Shown here piece by piece: positions 55,066 through 64,000 of a DNA stretch of 64,000 bases. A program made the translations under genes and the position numbers. The number at the start of each line of letters is the position of its first letter. Within the stretch, counting starts at the first letter, position 1. The notes beneath the pieces are model-generated. The model saw only the letters and a list, made by a program, of their open reading frames with translations, had not been told where the DNA came from and made no database searches. Source of the DNA: Paramylibacter ulvae (lineage in GTDB: Bacteria > Pseudomonadota > Alphaproteobacteria > Rhodobacterales > Rhodobacteraceae); assembly GCF_014652655.1 (NCBI RefSeq), contig NZ_BMZF01000004.1, positions 157,980 to 221,979 on the forward strand. The letters are read 5' to 3'.

Positions 55066-55209
55066 ATGTGTAAACTCAATTCAATGACCCCGATGTGGAA
55101 TGGGACAAAATCCAATGAAATAAGGGATAACAACGCCCTGTCATTGGATAACATGGCCATGCTTCCTACATTTTGCGTAACGCAAAACCAGAAGGAAACA
55201 ATGGTATGA
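55066..55209 (+). CDS. Possible 47-residue coupled small protein
   Basis: A short ORF fills the only larger gap in this part of the operon. It starts at ATG 55066, eleven bases after the lipoprotein stop and close to GGGGG, and ends with TGA overlapping the ATG of the next gene by four bases, a pattern seen at many true junctions here. The predicted peptide (MCKLNSMTPMWNGTK... ending QNQKETMV) has no signal peptide or known motif. It may instead be only a leader that couples translation. Confidence 0.35.
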   Translation: MCKLNSMTPMWNGTKSNEIRDNNALSLDNMAMLPTFCVTQNQKETMV

Positions 55210-55607
55210 GAAATATTTTAACAACAGCCGCAGCAATCAGCGTGATTATTGCAGGTGTCGCCGTGGCGAAACCATCATTGTGGAGTTATGACAAAATCTC
55301 CCAAGGATTGTTCGATATGGCCGTGGCAAATGAGATTGGCAAACGCTGTTCATCCATTTCAACGCGCAAGATCAAGGGCTTGTCTTTTGCCCAATCATTA
55401 TTTTCATACGCAAAAACCAAAGGATATTCATATTCCGAGGTGAAAGCATTCATCGAAGATGATAAAGAAAAGGCAAAATTGCGGGCGCGTGTCGTTCCGT
55501 ATCTGAAATCGCAGGGTGTGAACATCAACGCACCAGAAACATTTTGCCCATTGGGGCAACGTGAAATCAAAAAGAACAGCCAAGTTGGCGTTCTGTTAAA
55601 GGGCTAA
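55206..55607 (+). CDS. DUF5333 exported protein of the nuo operon
   Basis: A 133-residue protein from ATG 55206 with AAGGAA upstream. Signal peptide to ~21 (AGVAVAK). The mature part, [53 protein letters not shown]...[21 protein letters not shown], fits DUF5333. Two cysteines (RCSS and FCPL) may form a disulfide. A near relative lies just upstream (54564), suggesting a duplication. Periplasmic; role unknown. Confidence 0.8.
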   Translation: MRNILTTAAAISVIIAGVAVAKPSLWSYDKISQGLFDMAVANEIGKRCSSISTRKIKGLSFAQSLFSYAKTKGYSYSEVKAFIEDDKEKAKLRARVVPYLKSQGVNINAPETFCPLGQREIKKNSQVGVLLKG

Positions 55608-55614
55608 TAGGGTA

Positions 55615-57636
55615 ATGACAAACCTACGCAAAGTAATCATCGACGATAACGAAGTCGAAGTGGACGGCGCAATGACTGTGCTGCAAGCCTGCGAAGTGGC
55701 GGGCATCGAAGTACCGCGCTTTTGCTATCACGAGCGTCTGACGATTGCTGGTAACTGTCGTATGTGTTTGGTGGAAATCGTAGGTGGCCCACCAAAACCC
55801 GCCGCATCCTGTGCGATGCAGGTGCGCGATTTGCGCCCCGGCCCAGAAGGCCAACCGCCCGTGGTGAAAACCACATCGGCAATGGTGAAAAAGGCACGTG
55901 AAGGCGTGATGGAATTTTTGTTGATCAACCACCCGCTCGATTGCCCGATTTGCGATCAGGGTGGTGAATGTGATTTGCAAGATCAGGCCATGGCATATGG
56001 CGTTGATTTTTCACGTTTCCGCGAACCAAAACGCGCCACCCAAGATTTGGATCTGGGGCCATTGGTTGGCACACAGATGACGCGTTGTATTTCATGCACG
56101 CGTTGTGTGCGTTTCACAACAGAGGTCGCTGGCATCACACAGATGGGCCAAACGGGGCGCGGTGAAGATGCGGAAATCACATCGTATTTGAACCAAACCT
56201 TGGACAGCGAGTTACAAGGCAACATCATTGATCTTTGCCCTGTTGGTGCGCTGACATCGAAACCATATTCATTCACGGCGCGTCCGTGGGAATTGAAAAA
56301 GACAGAAACGATTGATGTGATGGATGCGCTTGGGTCCAACATTCGTGTGGATACCAAAGGTCGCGAAGTGATGCGCATTATGCCGCGCAACCATGATGGT
56401 GTGAACGAGGAATGGCTATCGGATAAATCCCGTTTCATCTGGGATGGTCTGCGCCGTCAACGTCTGGATCGCCCATATGTTCGCAAGGGTGGTAAATTGA
56501 AACCTGCAACATGGGACGAAGCATTCAAAGCAATCGCCAAGGCCGTAAAAGGCAAATCAGTTACTGCAATCGCGGGCGATGTTGCCCCTGTTGAGGCGAT
56601 GTTTGCACTAAAAGAATTGGTCACCGGTTTGGGTGGCAATGTGGAATGTCGCGTTGATGATGCGAAATTACCAGCAGGCAATCGCGCCGCATATGTTGGC
56701 ACCGCAACCATCGCTGATATTGATGATGCGGAAATGATCCAATTGATCGGCACCAACCCACGCGCGGAAGCACCTGTGTTGAATGCGCGTATCCGCAAGG
56801 CATGGATCAACGGCGCAACCGTTGGTTTGGTTGGCGATGCGATTGATTTGACATATGATTACGCCCATGTCGGCACAGATCGCGCCGCGTTGGAAGGCTT
56901 GGTTGCCAAGAAAATCAGCGCCGCGACAAAGAAGAAAAAATCCATTGTGATTGTCGGCCAAGGCGCATTGCAAGGCGCGGATGGTGACGCGGTATTGGCC
57001 GCGGTACAACAATTGGCCAGCAATACAGACAGCAAATTGTTGATCTTGCACACAGCCGCGGCACGTGTGGGTGGCATGGATATTGATTTTGTCACCAAAG
57101 GCGGAATTAAAACCGCGTTGAAAAGCCCAGATGTGGTTTTCAACCTTGGCGCGGATGAGGTTGAAATCGCCGACAACCCATTTGTGATCTACCAAGGGTC
57201 ACATGGTGATCGTGGTGCGCATCGTGCCGATGTTATCCTGCCAGCGGCGGCATACACAGAAGAGAGCGGTATTTTTGTAAACACCGAGGGGCGTGCGCAA
57301 ATGACAGCGCGCGCAGGCTTTGCACCTGGTGATGCACGCGAAAACTGGGCAATTTTACGCGCCTTGTCCGCCGAATTGGGCGCGACATTGCCATATAACA
57401 GTCTAGCACAGCTTCGCGCGGCACTTTTTGCGCAATATCCGCATCTGGGTGCGATTGATATGGTGCCAGAAAACGAAGGCGCGGCATTGAAACCCAAGAA
57501 ATTGGGCAAAGGTGCATTTAAATATGCGATTTCGGAACATTACCTCACAAACCCGATTGCACGTGCATCCGAAGTTATGGCAGAGCTTGCGCGAAATGCA
57601 GCAGAACGCAAATCAGCAGCACTTGCAGCGGAATAG
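55615..57636 (+). CDS. nuoG: NADH-quinone oxidoreductase subunit G
   Basis: A 673-residue electron-transfer subunit. N-terminal [2Fe-2S] ligands [23 protein letters not shown], then [19 protein letters not shown] and [16 protein letters not shown] for the [4Fe-4S] centres, and a molybdopterin-oxidoreductase-like domain from ~220 (without the cofactor). Ends in an alanine/lysine-rich tail ([13 protein letters not shown]). Eight bases after the DUF5333 gene. Confidence 0.95.
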   Translation: MTNLRKVIIDDNEVEVDGAMTVLQACEVAGIEVPRFCYHERLTIAGNCRMCLVEIVGGPPKPAASCAMQVRDLRPGPEGQPPVVKTTSAMVKKAREGVMEFLLINHPLDCPICDQGGECDLQDQAMAYGVDFSRFREPKRATQDLDLGPLVGTQMTRCISCTRCVRFTTEVAGITQMGQTGRGEDAEITSYLNQTLDSELQGNIIDLCPVGALTSKPYSFTARPWELKKTETIDVMDALGSNIRVDTKGREVMRIMPRNHDGVNEEWLSDKSRFIWDGLRRQRLDRPYVRKGGKLKPATWDEAFKAIAKAVKGKSVTAIAGDVAPVEAMFALKELVTGLGGNVECRVDDAKLPAGNRAAYVGTATIADIDDAEMIQLIGTNPRAEAPVLNARIRKAWINGATVGLVGDAIDLTYDYAHVGTDRAALEGLVAKKISAATKKKKSIVIVGQGALQGADGDAVLAAVQQLASNTDSKLLILHTAAARVGGMDIDFVTKGGIKTALKSPDVVFNLGADEVEIADNPFVIYQGSHGDRGAHRADVILPAAAYTEESGIFVNTEGRAQMTARAGFAPGDARENWAILRALSAELGATLPYNSLAQLRAALFAQYPHLGAIDMVPENEGAALKPKKLGKGAFKYAISEHYLTNPIARASEVMAELARNAAERKSAALAAE

Positions 57637-57645
57637 GAATTGATC

Positions 57646-58680
57646 ATGGGCTTTTTCGAAACAAATCTTGGAATTTTCGTGACCATCCTTGCACAGTGTC
57701 TGGCTGTGATTGGGTTCTTGTTGGTGTGTGCGATGTTCCTTGTGTATGGCGATCGTAAAATCTGGGGTGCAGTTCAGATGCGCCGCGGTCCAAACGTTGT
57801 TGGCCCTTGGGGTCTGTTTCAGTTGATCGCAGATTTTGTGAAATATATCGTCAAAGAGGTGGTGATACCTGCGGGTGCGGATAAAACCGTGTTTTTGCTG
57901 GCACCGATGATTGCATTTGTGCTGCCTGTGGTGATCTGGGCGGTTATTCCGTTTAACGAAACATGGATTGTTTCGGATCTAAACATTGCAATCCTTTATA
58001 TTTTCGCGATTGGTTCGCTGGAAGTTTACGGCGTGATTATGGGTGGTTGGGCGTCCAACTCGAAATACCCATTTCTGGGCAGCTTGCGTTCCGCCGCACA
58101 GATGATTTCATACGAGGTTTCCATTGGTTTCATCATCGTGGGCATCATCATTTCAACGGGTTCGTTGTCATTGGTTGATATCGTAAAAGCCCAAGATGGC
58201 AATTACGGCGCGCTCAGCTGGTATTGGTTGCCACACTTCCCAATGGTATTCCTGTTCTTTATCTCGGCATTGGCCGAAACCAACCGCCCACCGTTTGATT
58301 TGCCAGAGGCGGAATCAGAATTGGTGGCGGGGTATCAGGTTGAATATTCATCAACACCATTCTTGTTATTCATGATCGGTGAATATCTGGCGATTTGGTT
58401 GATGTGTGCGCTGACATCGTTGTTCTTCTTTGGTGGTTGGTTGTCACCAATCCCGGGATTGCCAGACGGCCCATTGTGGTTGATCGGTAAAATGGCGTTC
58501 TTCTTTTTCATGTTCGCAATGGTCAAGGCGATTACACCGCGTTACCGCTATGACCAATTGATGCGCTTGGGTTGGAAAGTATTCTTGCCAATGTCATTGG
58601 CTTGGGTCGTGATCGTGGCATTCTTTGCACAATTCGGTGCCTTTGGCGGTGCCTATGCACGCTGGGTTGTTGGGGGTTAA
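57646..58680 (+). CDS. nuoH: NADH-quinone oxidoreductase subunit H
   Basis: A 344-residue membrane subunit that forms the quinone chamber. [46 protein letters not shown] and [25 protein letters not shown] are diagnostic. ATG 57646 is chosen because AGGAAT precedes it; a TTG two codons earlier is possible. Ends two bases before a secreted protein gene. Confidence 0.95.
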   Translation: MGFFETNLGIFVTILAQCLAVIGFLLVCAMFLVYGDRKIWGAVQMRRGPNVVGPWGLFQLIADFVKYIVKEVVIPAGADKTVFLLAPMIAFVLPVVIWAVIPFNETWIVSDLNIAILYIFAIGSLEVYGVIMGGWASNSKYPFLGSLRSAAQMISYEVSIGFIIVGIIISTGSLSLVDIVKAQDGNYGALSWYWLPHFPMVFLFFISALAETNRPPFDLPEAESELVAGYQVEYSSTPFLLFMIGEYLAIWLMCALTSLFFFGGWLSPIPGLPDGPLWLIGKMAFFFFMFAMVKAITPRYRYDQLMRLGWKVFLPMSLAWVVIVAFFAQFGAFGGAYARWVVGG

Positions 58681-58682
58681 TT

Positions 58683-59270
58683 ATGTTGCGTCGATTAACA
58701 ACATCATTGTCGTTTGCGATTGGCCTTATGGTCTCGCCGATGGCGGCTGACGTTGGGGATGAAACAATATCGCTTCATGCGATGGCAGAGGATTGTGTGG
58801 TGGCCAAGCGTGATGTTTGCGTGGTGATGGCATCAACACAGGTTCTGACATCCATGGATATGATGGAACATCTGTATAAAAACGACGCTGCAAAGTTGGC
58901 ACGATTTGCTGAATTGTTCGAAGTGTCTTCGTTCAAAACATTGCAAACTGGCCGCCCTGCGTTTCGTAAATTTCTAGCGGAGAATGCGATTTGGACGCTG
59001 GATTTTTATAACGAGCGTTTCCGCGCTGGTTTCGAAGATGACTATTCTTATGAAAAGGTGCGCCATAACTATGCGGCGTTCCAATTGTTGCGTGCACAGG
59101 CATGTGACGAACTGAATAACGCGCCATGCGCTGAATCCGCTTTGTGGAGTTTGAACAACACACAAAAGGGCGGACATTGGGATGATGTTGTGACACATTT
59201 CCAAATGAAAGAAGAGCTGGCGATACAACTTCCTGCAAAAATGCTTGCAGAATATAAAGGACGGATTTGA
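58683..59270 (+). CDS. Exported protein between nuoH and nuoI, unknown
   Basis: A 195-residue protein with a Sec signal (cleavage near PMAAD, ~20). The mature part is mostly helical with several cysteines ([16 protein letters not shown], then [17 protein letters not shown]), which could pair as two disulfides. The helical, cysteine-paired layout recalls small repeat proteins, but I do not recognise a family. Stop shares one base with the nuoI ATG (TGATG). Another periplasmic protein produced with complex I. Confidence 0.75.
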   Translation: MLRRLTTSLSFAIGLMVSPMAADVGDETISLHAMAEDCVVAKRDVCVVMASTQVLTSMDMMEHLYKNDAAKLARFAELFEVSSFKTLQTGRPAFRKFLAENAIWTLDFYNERFRAGFEDDYSYEKVRHNYAAFQLLRAQACDELNNAPCAESALWSLNNTQKGGHWDDVVTHFQMKEELAIQLPAKMLAEYKGRI

Positions 59271-59761
59271 TGGCGTTTGATTATGCGCGCTCGGCGAAAT
59301 ACTTTTTGCTAGCGGATTTCATTGTCGGTTTTAAATTGGGAATGAAATACTTTTTTCGCCCCAAGGCGACGCTGAACTATCCCCATGAAAAAGGGCCGTT
59401 AAGCCCGCGTTTTCGTGGTGAACACGCATTGCGCCGTTATCCCAACGGCGAAGAGCGTTGTATCGCATGTAAACTCTGCGAGGCAATTTGCCCCGCACAG
59501 GCCATCACCATTGATGCGGAACCGCGCGATGATGGATCACGGCGTACAACACGTTATGACATCGACATGACAAAATGCATTTACTGTGGCTTCTGCCAAG
59601 AAGCATGCCCAGTGGATGCCATCGTCGAGGGGCCAAATTTCGAATTTTCCACAGAAACCCGCGAAGAGCTGTTCTACGACAAGGATAAATTGTTATCCAA
59701 TGGCGAACGTTGGGAAGCGGAAATCGCACGTAACATCGAATTAGACGCACCGTACCGGTAA
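59270..59761 (+). CDS. nuoI: NADH-quinone oxidoreductase subunit I
   Basis: A 163-residue ferredoxin-like subunit with two [4Fe-4S] motifs, [13 protein letters not shown] and [13 protein letters not shown] (clusters N6a and N6b). Starts at ATG 59270 in TGATG; a TTG one codon earlier extends it slightly but is not needed. Passes electrons from NuoG to N2. Confidence 0.95.
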   Translation: MAFDYARSAKYFLLADFIVGFKLGMKYFFRPKATLNYPHEKGPLSPRFRGEHALRRYPNGEERCIACKLCEAICPAQAITIDAEPRDDGSRRTTRYDIDMTKCIYCGFCQEACPVDAIVEGPNFEFSTETREELFYDKDKLLSNGERWEAEIARNIELDAPYR

Positions 59762-59786
59762 GCGATACAGATAGGGGAAACATCTT

Positions 59787-60401
59787 ATGGGCATTACACT
59801 TCTTGCCTTTTACTTATTTGCGATTGTTGCGGTCTGTTCGGGGCTGTTCGTCGTATTGGCACGCAACCCAGTGCATTCGGTGCTGTGGTTGATTTTGGCA
59901 TTCTTTAGCGCGGTTGGCATGTTCATCCTGATCGGTGCGGAATTTGTCGCGATGATTTTGGCGATTGTTTACGTCGGCGCTGTCGCGGTTTTGTTCTTGT
60001 TCGTGGTGATGATGCTGGATGTCGATTTTGTGGAACTTAAGGGCGGTATGGCCAAATACCTGCCGTTTGGTTTGGCCATTGGCGCGGTGTTGTTGATCGA
60101 ATTGGGATTGGTATTTGGCCATTGGAACGTGGCCGATAACGCAGAGGCGCTTCGTCAATCGGTAACACCGGATTTGGCAGAAAAACATAACACGATTGCA
60201 CTGGGGTCAGTGATTTACACTGATTATATCTATCTATTCCAAGCATCTGGTTTGATCCTGTTGGTGGCGATGATCGGTGCGATTGTTTTGACATTGCGTC
60301 ATCGCACGGATGTGAAACGCCAAAATATTCAAACACAGATGCATCGTGATCCAGCGAAAACTATGGAAATCAAAAACGTAAAACCGGGGCAGGGACTATG
60401 A
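59787..60401 (+). CDS. nuoJ: NADH-quinone oxidoreductase subunit J
   Basis: A 204-residue membrane subunit with five spans. [56 protein letters not shown] includes the pi-bulge helix seen in this subunit. The C-terminal ~35 residues are soluble and basic. Overlaps nuoK by four bases. Confidence 0.94.
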   Translation: MGITLLAFYLFAIVAVCSGLFVVLARNPVHSVLWLILAFFSAVGMFILIGAEFVAMILAIVYVGAVAVLFLFVVMMLDVDFVELKGGMAKYLPFGLAIGAVLLIELGLVFGHWNVADNAEALRQSVTPDLAEKHNTIALGSVIYTDYIYLFQASGLILLVAMIGAIVLTLRHRTDVKRQNIQTQMHRDPAKTMEIKNVKPGQGL

Positions 60402-60703
60402 TACCAGTTGAACATTATCTTACCGTCGCCGCGATCTTGTTTGTGACCGGCATTTTCGGAATTTTTGTAAACCGCAAAAACGTGATCGTCATTTTGATGT
60501 CGATCGAATTGATGTTGCTTGCGGTGAATATCAACCTGGTTGCCTTTTCCGCCCATCATGGGGATTTGACGGGGCAGGTTTTCACACTGTTTGTGCTGAC
60601 AGTTGCGGCGGCAGAGGCCGCGATTGGTCTGGCGATTTTGGTTTGCTTCTTCCGTAATCGTGGCACGATTGCTGTTGAAGATGTCAACGTAATGAAAGGT
60701 TAA
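60398..60703 (+). CDS. nuoK: NADH-quinone oxidoreductase subunit K
   Basis: A 101-residue membrane subunit, typical length, three spans. Conserved acids lie in [17 protein letters not shown] and [15 protein letters not shown]. Takes part in proton pumping. Six bases before nuoL. Confidence 0.95.
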   Translation: MIPVEHYLTVAAILFVTGIFGIFVNRKNVIVILMSIELMLLAVNINLVAFSAHHGDLTGQVFTLFVLTVAAAEAAIGLAILVCFFRNRGTIAVEDVNVMKG

Positions 60704-60709
60704 GGGGCA

Positions 60710-62686
60710 ATGGAACAAATACTTCTTTTTGCTCCGCTTGTTGGTGCGCTTATCTGTGGTTTCGGCCATCGGATGATCGGCGAAAAAGCGGCGATGATGG
60801 TGGCAACGGGTTTGTTGTTTCTGTCCGCAATCCTGTCTTGGGTCGCGTTTTTAACATTCCATGGCAATGACCATGTGATCCCGTTGATGCGCTGGGTTGA
60901 AAGCGGTGGATTGTCCACCGATTGGGCCATCCGCGTTGACCGTTTGACCGTGATTATGTTGATCGTGATTACAACCGTATCATCATTGGTGCACTTGTAT
61001 TCATGGGGCTATATGGCCGACGATCCCCAGTGGAAAGAAGGCGAAAGGTATAAGCCGCGCTTCTTTGCTTATCTGTCGTTCTTTACTTGGGCGATGTTGA
61101 TGCTGGTGACGGCTGATAACCTGTTGCAACTGTTTTTCGGTTGGGAAGGTGTGGGCGTTGCATCATATCTGTTGATCGGTTTTTATTACCGCAAACCAAC
61201 GGCGAATGCAGCGGCGATCAAAGCGTTTGTTGTGAACCGTGTGGGTGACTTTGGTTTTTCATTGGGTATTTTTGGTCTGTATTTCCTGACCAAGAGCATC
61301 AATTTTTCCGAAATTCTTGATCCCCATACGGCCGAGGCAATTTCACAGCAAACTATTCGGTTCCTAAGCTGGGATATCAACGCTCTCGAAGTGATCACAA
61401 TGTTGCTGTTCATCGGTGCGATGGGTAAATCAGCACAGTTGTTCTTGCACACATGGTTGCCAGACGCGATGGAAGGGCCGACACCTGTGTCCGCCTTGAT
61501 CCACGCGGCGACGATGGTAACGGCGGGTGTTTTCATGGTGTGTCGTTTGTCACCACTAATGGAATACGCCACATTCACCCCGAATTTTATTATCGTGATC
61601 GGTGCAACGACGGCGTTTTTCGCCGCAACCGTTGGCTTGGTGCAAAACGATATTAAACGCGTGATTGCATATTCCACCTGTTCACAGCTTGGCTATATGT
61701 TTGTGGCGGCGGGTATCGGTGCCTATCCAGTGGCGATGTTCCATTTGTTCACTCACGCGTTTTTCAAGGCAATGTTGTTCTTGGGCGCGGGGTCTGTGAT
61801 CCATGCGATGCACCACGAACAGGATATGCGCAATTACGGTAACCTGCGCAAAAAGATCCCTTATACATTTGCGGCGATGATGATCGGCACATTGGCGATT
61901 ACGGGTGTTGGTATCCCGCTGACACATATCGGTTTCGCGGGTTTCTTGTCCAAGGATGCGATCATTGAATCGACGTTCGCTGCGGGTGCGGGTCCTGCGC
62001 AATATGCATTTATCATGTTGGTGATTGCCGCGGCCATGACCAGCTTTTATTCATGGCGCCTGATCTTTCTGACTTTTTATGGCACAGAGCGTGGTGACAA
62101 GCATACACATGAACATGCGCATGAAAGCCCGATGGTGATGTTGATCCCATTGGCGGTTTTGGCGCTGGGTGCGATTTTTGCAGGCATGTTGTGGTATGAA
62201 GATTTCTTTGGCCACCACGTTGAAGAATTCTTTGGTCATTCGGTTTACGCAAACCACGACACCAACCACGTGATCCATGATGCGCATAGCGTGCCAAACT
62301 GGGTCAAGGTTTCACCGTTTGTTGCGATGTTGTCTGGCTTCATCTTGGCATGGATCATGTATATCAAAAAACCAACGGCACCTGCGAAATTGGCAGAGCA
62401 ACACAGCGGGTTGTATGCGTTTTTGCAAAACAAATGGTATTTCGACGAATTGTACGATTTGATTTTTGTAAACCCAGCCAAGGCTCTTGGTCGGTTCTTG
62501 TGGAAAAAGGGCGATGGCAAGGTGATTGATGGTGGCATCAACGGCTTGGCCATGGGGATTATTCCATTCCTGACCAAATGGGCAGGGCGGGCGCAATCTG
62601 GTTACTTGTTCCATTATGCATTTGCGATGTTCCTCGGGCTCGCGGCGATTATCACTTACTTTGCGATTACTGGGGGGGCTCACTAA
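60710..62686 (+). CDS. nuoL: NADH-quinone oxidoreductase subunit L
   Basis: A 658-residue antiporter-like proton pump subunit with 15-16 spans plus the long lateral helix. [74 protein letters not shown] and [15 protein letters not shown] hold the pumping residues. A histidine-rich loop ([12 protein letters not shown]) near 465 is notable. Stop shares its last base with the nuoM ATG. Confidence 0.95.
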   Translation: MEQILLFAPLVGALICGFGHRMIGEKAAMMVATGLLFLSAILSWVAFLTFHGNDHVIPLMRWVESGGLSTDWAIRVDRLTVIMLIVITTVSSLVHLYSWGYMADDPQWKEGERYKPRFFAYLSFFTWAMLMLVTADNLLQLFFGWEGVGVASYLLIGFYYRKPTANAAAIKAFVVNRVGDFGFSLGIFGLYFLTKSINFSEILDPHTAEAISQQTIRFLSWDINALEVITMLLFIGAMGKSAQLFLHTWLPDAMEGPTPVSALIHAATMVTAGVFMVCRLSPLMEYATFTPNFIIVIGATTAFFAATVGLVQNDIKRVIAYSTCSQLGYMFVAAGIGAYPVAMFHLFTHAFFKAMLFLGAGSVIHAMHHEQDMRNYGNLRKKIPYTFAAMMIGTLAITGVGIPLTHIGFAGFLSKDAIIESTFAAGAGPAQYAFIMLVIAAAMTSFYSWRLIFLTFYGTERGDKHTHEHAHESPMVMLIPLAVLALGAIFAGMLWYEDFFGHHVEEFFGHSVYANHDTNHVIHDAHSVPNWVKVSPFVAMLSGFILAWIMYIKKPTAPAKLAEQHSGLYAFLQNKWYFDELYDLIFVNPAKALGRFLWKKGDGKVIDGGINGLAMGIIPFLTKWAGRAQSGYLFHYAFAMFLGLAAIITYFAITGGAH

Positions 62687-64000
62687 TGGCCTTGACTGAC
62701 AGTCTTTTGTCCCTTGTGATATTCCTGCCTTTGGTGGCAGCGTTTATCCTGATGTTTGTTCTGCGTGGCGAAGATGCTGCGGCACAGCATAATGCCAAGG
62801 TGTTGGCGCTGGTGGCAACGATTGCCAACTTTGTGGCGTCGATCTTTATCCTGACCAGTTTTGACAAAAACAACACAGGGTTCCAATTGGTGGAAACCCA
62901 CGAATGGCTTGCAGGTTTGCAATACAAGGTTGGTGTTGATGGGATTTCGGTCCTGTTCGTGATGTTGACCACATTCTTGATGCCCATCGTGATTGGCGCA
63001 TGTTGGAAGGTTGAACACCGCGTCAAAGAATACATGATCGCTTTCTTGGTTTTGGAATCCCTGATGATCGCGGTTTTCTGTGCGCTTGATATGATCCTGT
63101 TCTATGTGGTTTTCGAAGCAGGCCTGATCCCGATGTTCTTGATCATTGGTATTTGGGGCGGCAAAGAACGCATTTACGCTTCGTTCAAATTTTTTCTCTA
63201 CACATTGCTTGGCTCCGTTTTGATGCTGGTTGCGATGCTGTATATGTGGTGGGATGCGGGTACGACCGATATTCCAACATTGTTGAACACACATACATTT
63301 GACAGCGCGGATTTCACCATCCTTGGGATTACCATTGTTGGTGGTATTCAAACATTGCTGTTCTTGGCATTCCTTGCATCATTCGCGGTGAAAATGCCGA
63401 TGTGGCCCGTGCATACATGGTTGCCCGACGCACACGTTCAGGCGCCAACAGCGGGTTCTGTTGTTTTGGCGGCGGTTCTGTTGAAAATGGGTGGTTATGG
63501 GTTCTTGCGGTTTAGCTTGCCTATGTTCCCTGAGGCATCTGCAATTCTGGCCGATTTCGTGATGACCCTGTCTGTGATCGCAATCATTTACACATCGCTT
63601 GTGGCGATGATGCAAGAAGACATGAAAAAGCTGATTGCCTATTCATCCGTCGCTCACATGGGGTTCGTTACCATGGGTATTTTTGCGATGAACCAACAGG
63701 GTATTGATGGTGCGATTTTCCAAATGATCAGCCACGGCTTTATCTCTGGTGCGTTGTTCTTGGCTGTTGGTGTGATCTATGATCGGATGCACACACGCGA
63801 TATCGACGCATATGGTGGTTTGGTTGTGCGTATGCCCGTTTACGCGCTGGTATTCATGTTGTTCACCATGGCCAATGTTGGTTTGCCAGGCACATCTGGG
63901 TTTGTGGGTGAATTCCTGACACTGGTTGGTGCATTCCAAGCAAACACATGGGTTGCATTTGGTGCAACCACGGGTGTGATCCTGTCGGCGGCCTATGCGC
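62686..64000 (+). CDS. nuoM: NADH-quinone oxidoreductase subunit M (partial)
   Basis: Begins at the ATG in TAATG at the nuoL stop and stays open to the window end, giving 438 of about 510 residues. Antiporter-like subunit with [67 protein letters not shown] and [15 protein letters not shown]. nuoN is expected just outside the window. Confidence 0.94.
   Translation, partial: MALTDSLLSLVIFLPLVAAFILMFVLRGEDAAAQHNAKVLALVATIANFVASIFILTSFDKNNTGFQLVETHEWLAGLQYKVGVDGISVLFVMLTTFLMPIVIGACWKVEHRVKEYMIAFLVLESLMIAVFCALDMILFYVVFEAGLIPMFLIIGIWGGKERIYASFKFFLYTLLGSVLMLVAMLYMWWDAGTTDIPTLLNTHTFDSADFTILGITIVGGIQTLLFLAFLASFAVKMPMWPVHTWLPDAHVQAPTAGSVVLAAVLLKMGGYGFLRFSLPMFPEASAILADFVMTLSVIAIIYTSLVAMMQEDMKKLIAYSSVAHMGFVTMGIFAMNQQGIDGAIFQMISHGFISGALFLAVGVIYDRMHTRDIDAYGGLVVRMPVYALVFMLFTMANVGLPGTSGFVGEFLTLVGAFQANTWVAFGATTGVILSAAYA

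Overview
The window reads as chromosomal DNA of an alphaproteobacterium, most likely a moderate-GC member of the Rhodobacterales (Roseobacter group). The clues are family and synteny signatures: a Rhodobacter-type smo/mtl polyol operon, soxBDAG sarcosine oxidase, a cysteine-poor DksA, a double-length dCTP deaminase, the yceD-rpmF-plsX-fabH-ihfA-merR block ending at a tRNA-Pro gene, and a nuo operon interrupted by DUF5337/DUF5333-type genes. Taxonomy is inferred from these signatures, not from a database search.

Layout. 1-4119: haem uptake (end of a TonB receptor, hmuSTUV). 4120-7684, minus: a tightly packed cassette of a diaminopropionate ammonia-lyase-like enzyme, an M24 hydrolase, an EutA/maleate-isomerase-like protein and a LysE exporter. 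7992-16100: polyol ABC transporter, dehydrogenases, AraC regulator and fructokinase. 16101-16418: a convergent gap with a terminator and three CTAG-centred palindromes. 16419-19570: TauE exporter, dusA, ArsR regulator, DUF1289, ruvX. 19722-24921: sarcosine oxidase. 25033-33140: small proteins, rlmI, PIN, M48, DUF2927, GNAT, dksA, then a short accessory patch (membrane protein, GIY-YIG-like protein, hairpin-rich noncoding DNA), dcd and tRNA-Pro(GGG). 33199-37387: merR, ihfA, fabH, plsX, rpmF, yceD on the minus strand. 37492-47763: bamE, olsB, a hairpin tandem repeat, moaA, lipoprotein, alkylation repair, glmS/glmU, gph, DegT aminotransferase, nuclease, sulfotransferase. 47952-64000: nuoA to nuoM (nuoM cut by the window end).

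How the genes work together. The catabolic blocks import and oxidise small organic compounds (sugar alcohols, sarcosine, possibly diamino acids or ectoine-like solutes), and complex I collects the reducing power. The lipid, envelope and translation genes are ordinary housekeeping.

The least explained content lies in and around the nuo operon. Three exported small proteins of unknown or barely known role, one further unrecognised secreted protein, and a membrane-anchored alanine/lysine-rich protein with a helix-hairpin-helix C-terminus are interleaved with the complex I subunits, and a 47-codon coupled small ORF may join them. No CRISPR array, prophage, insertion sequence or clear defence island was seen.
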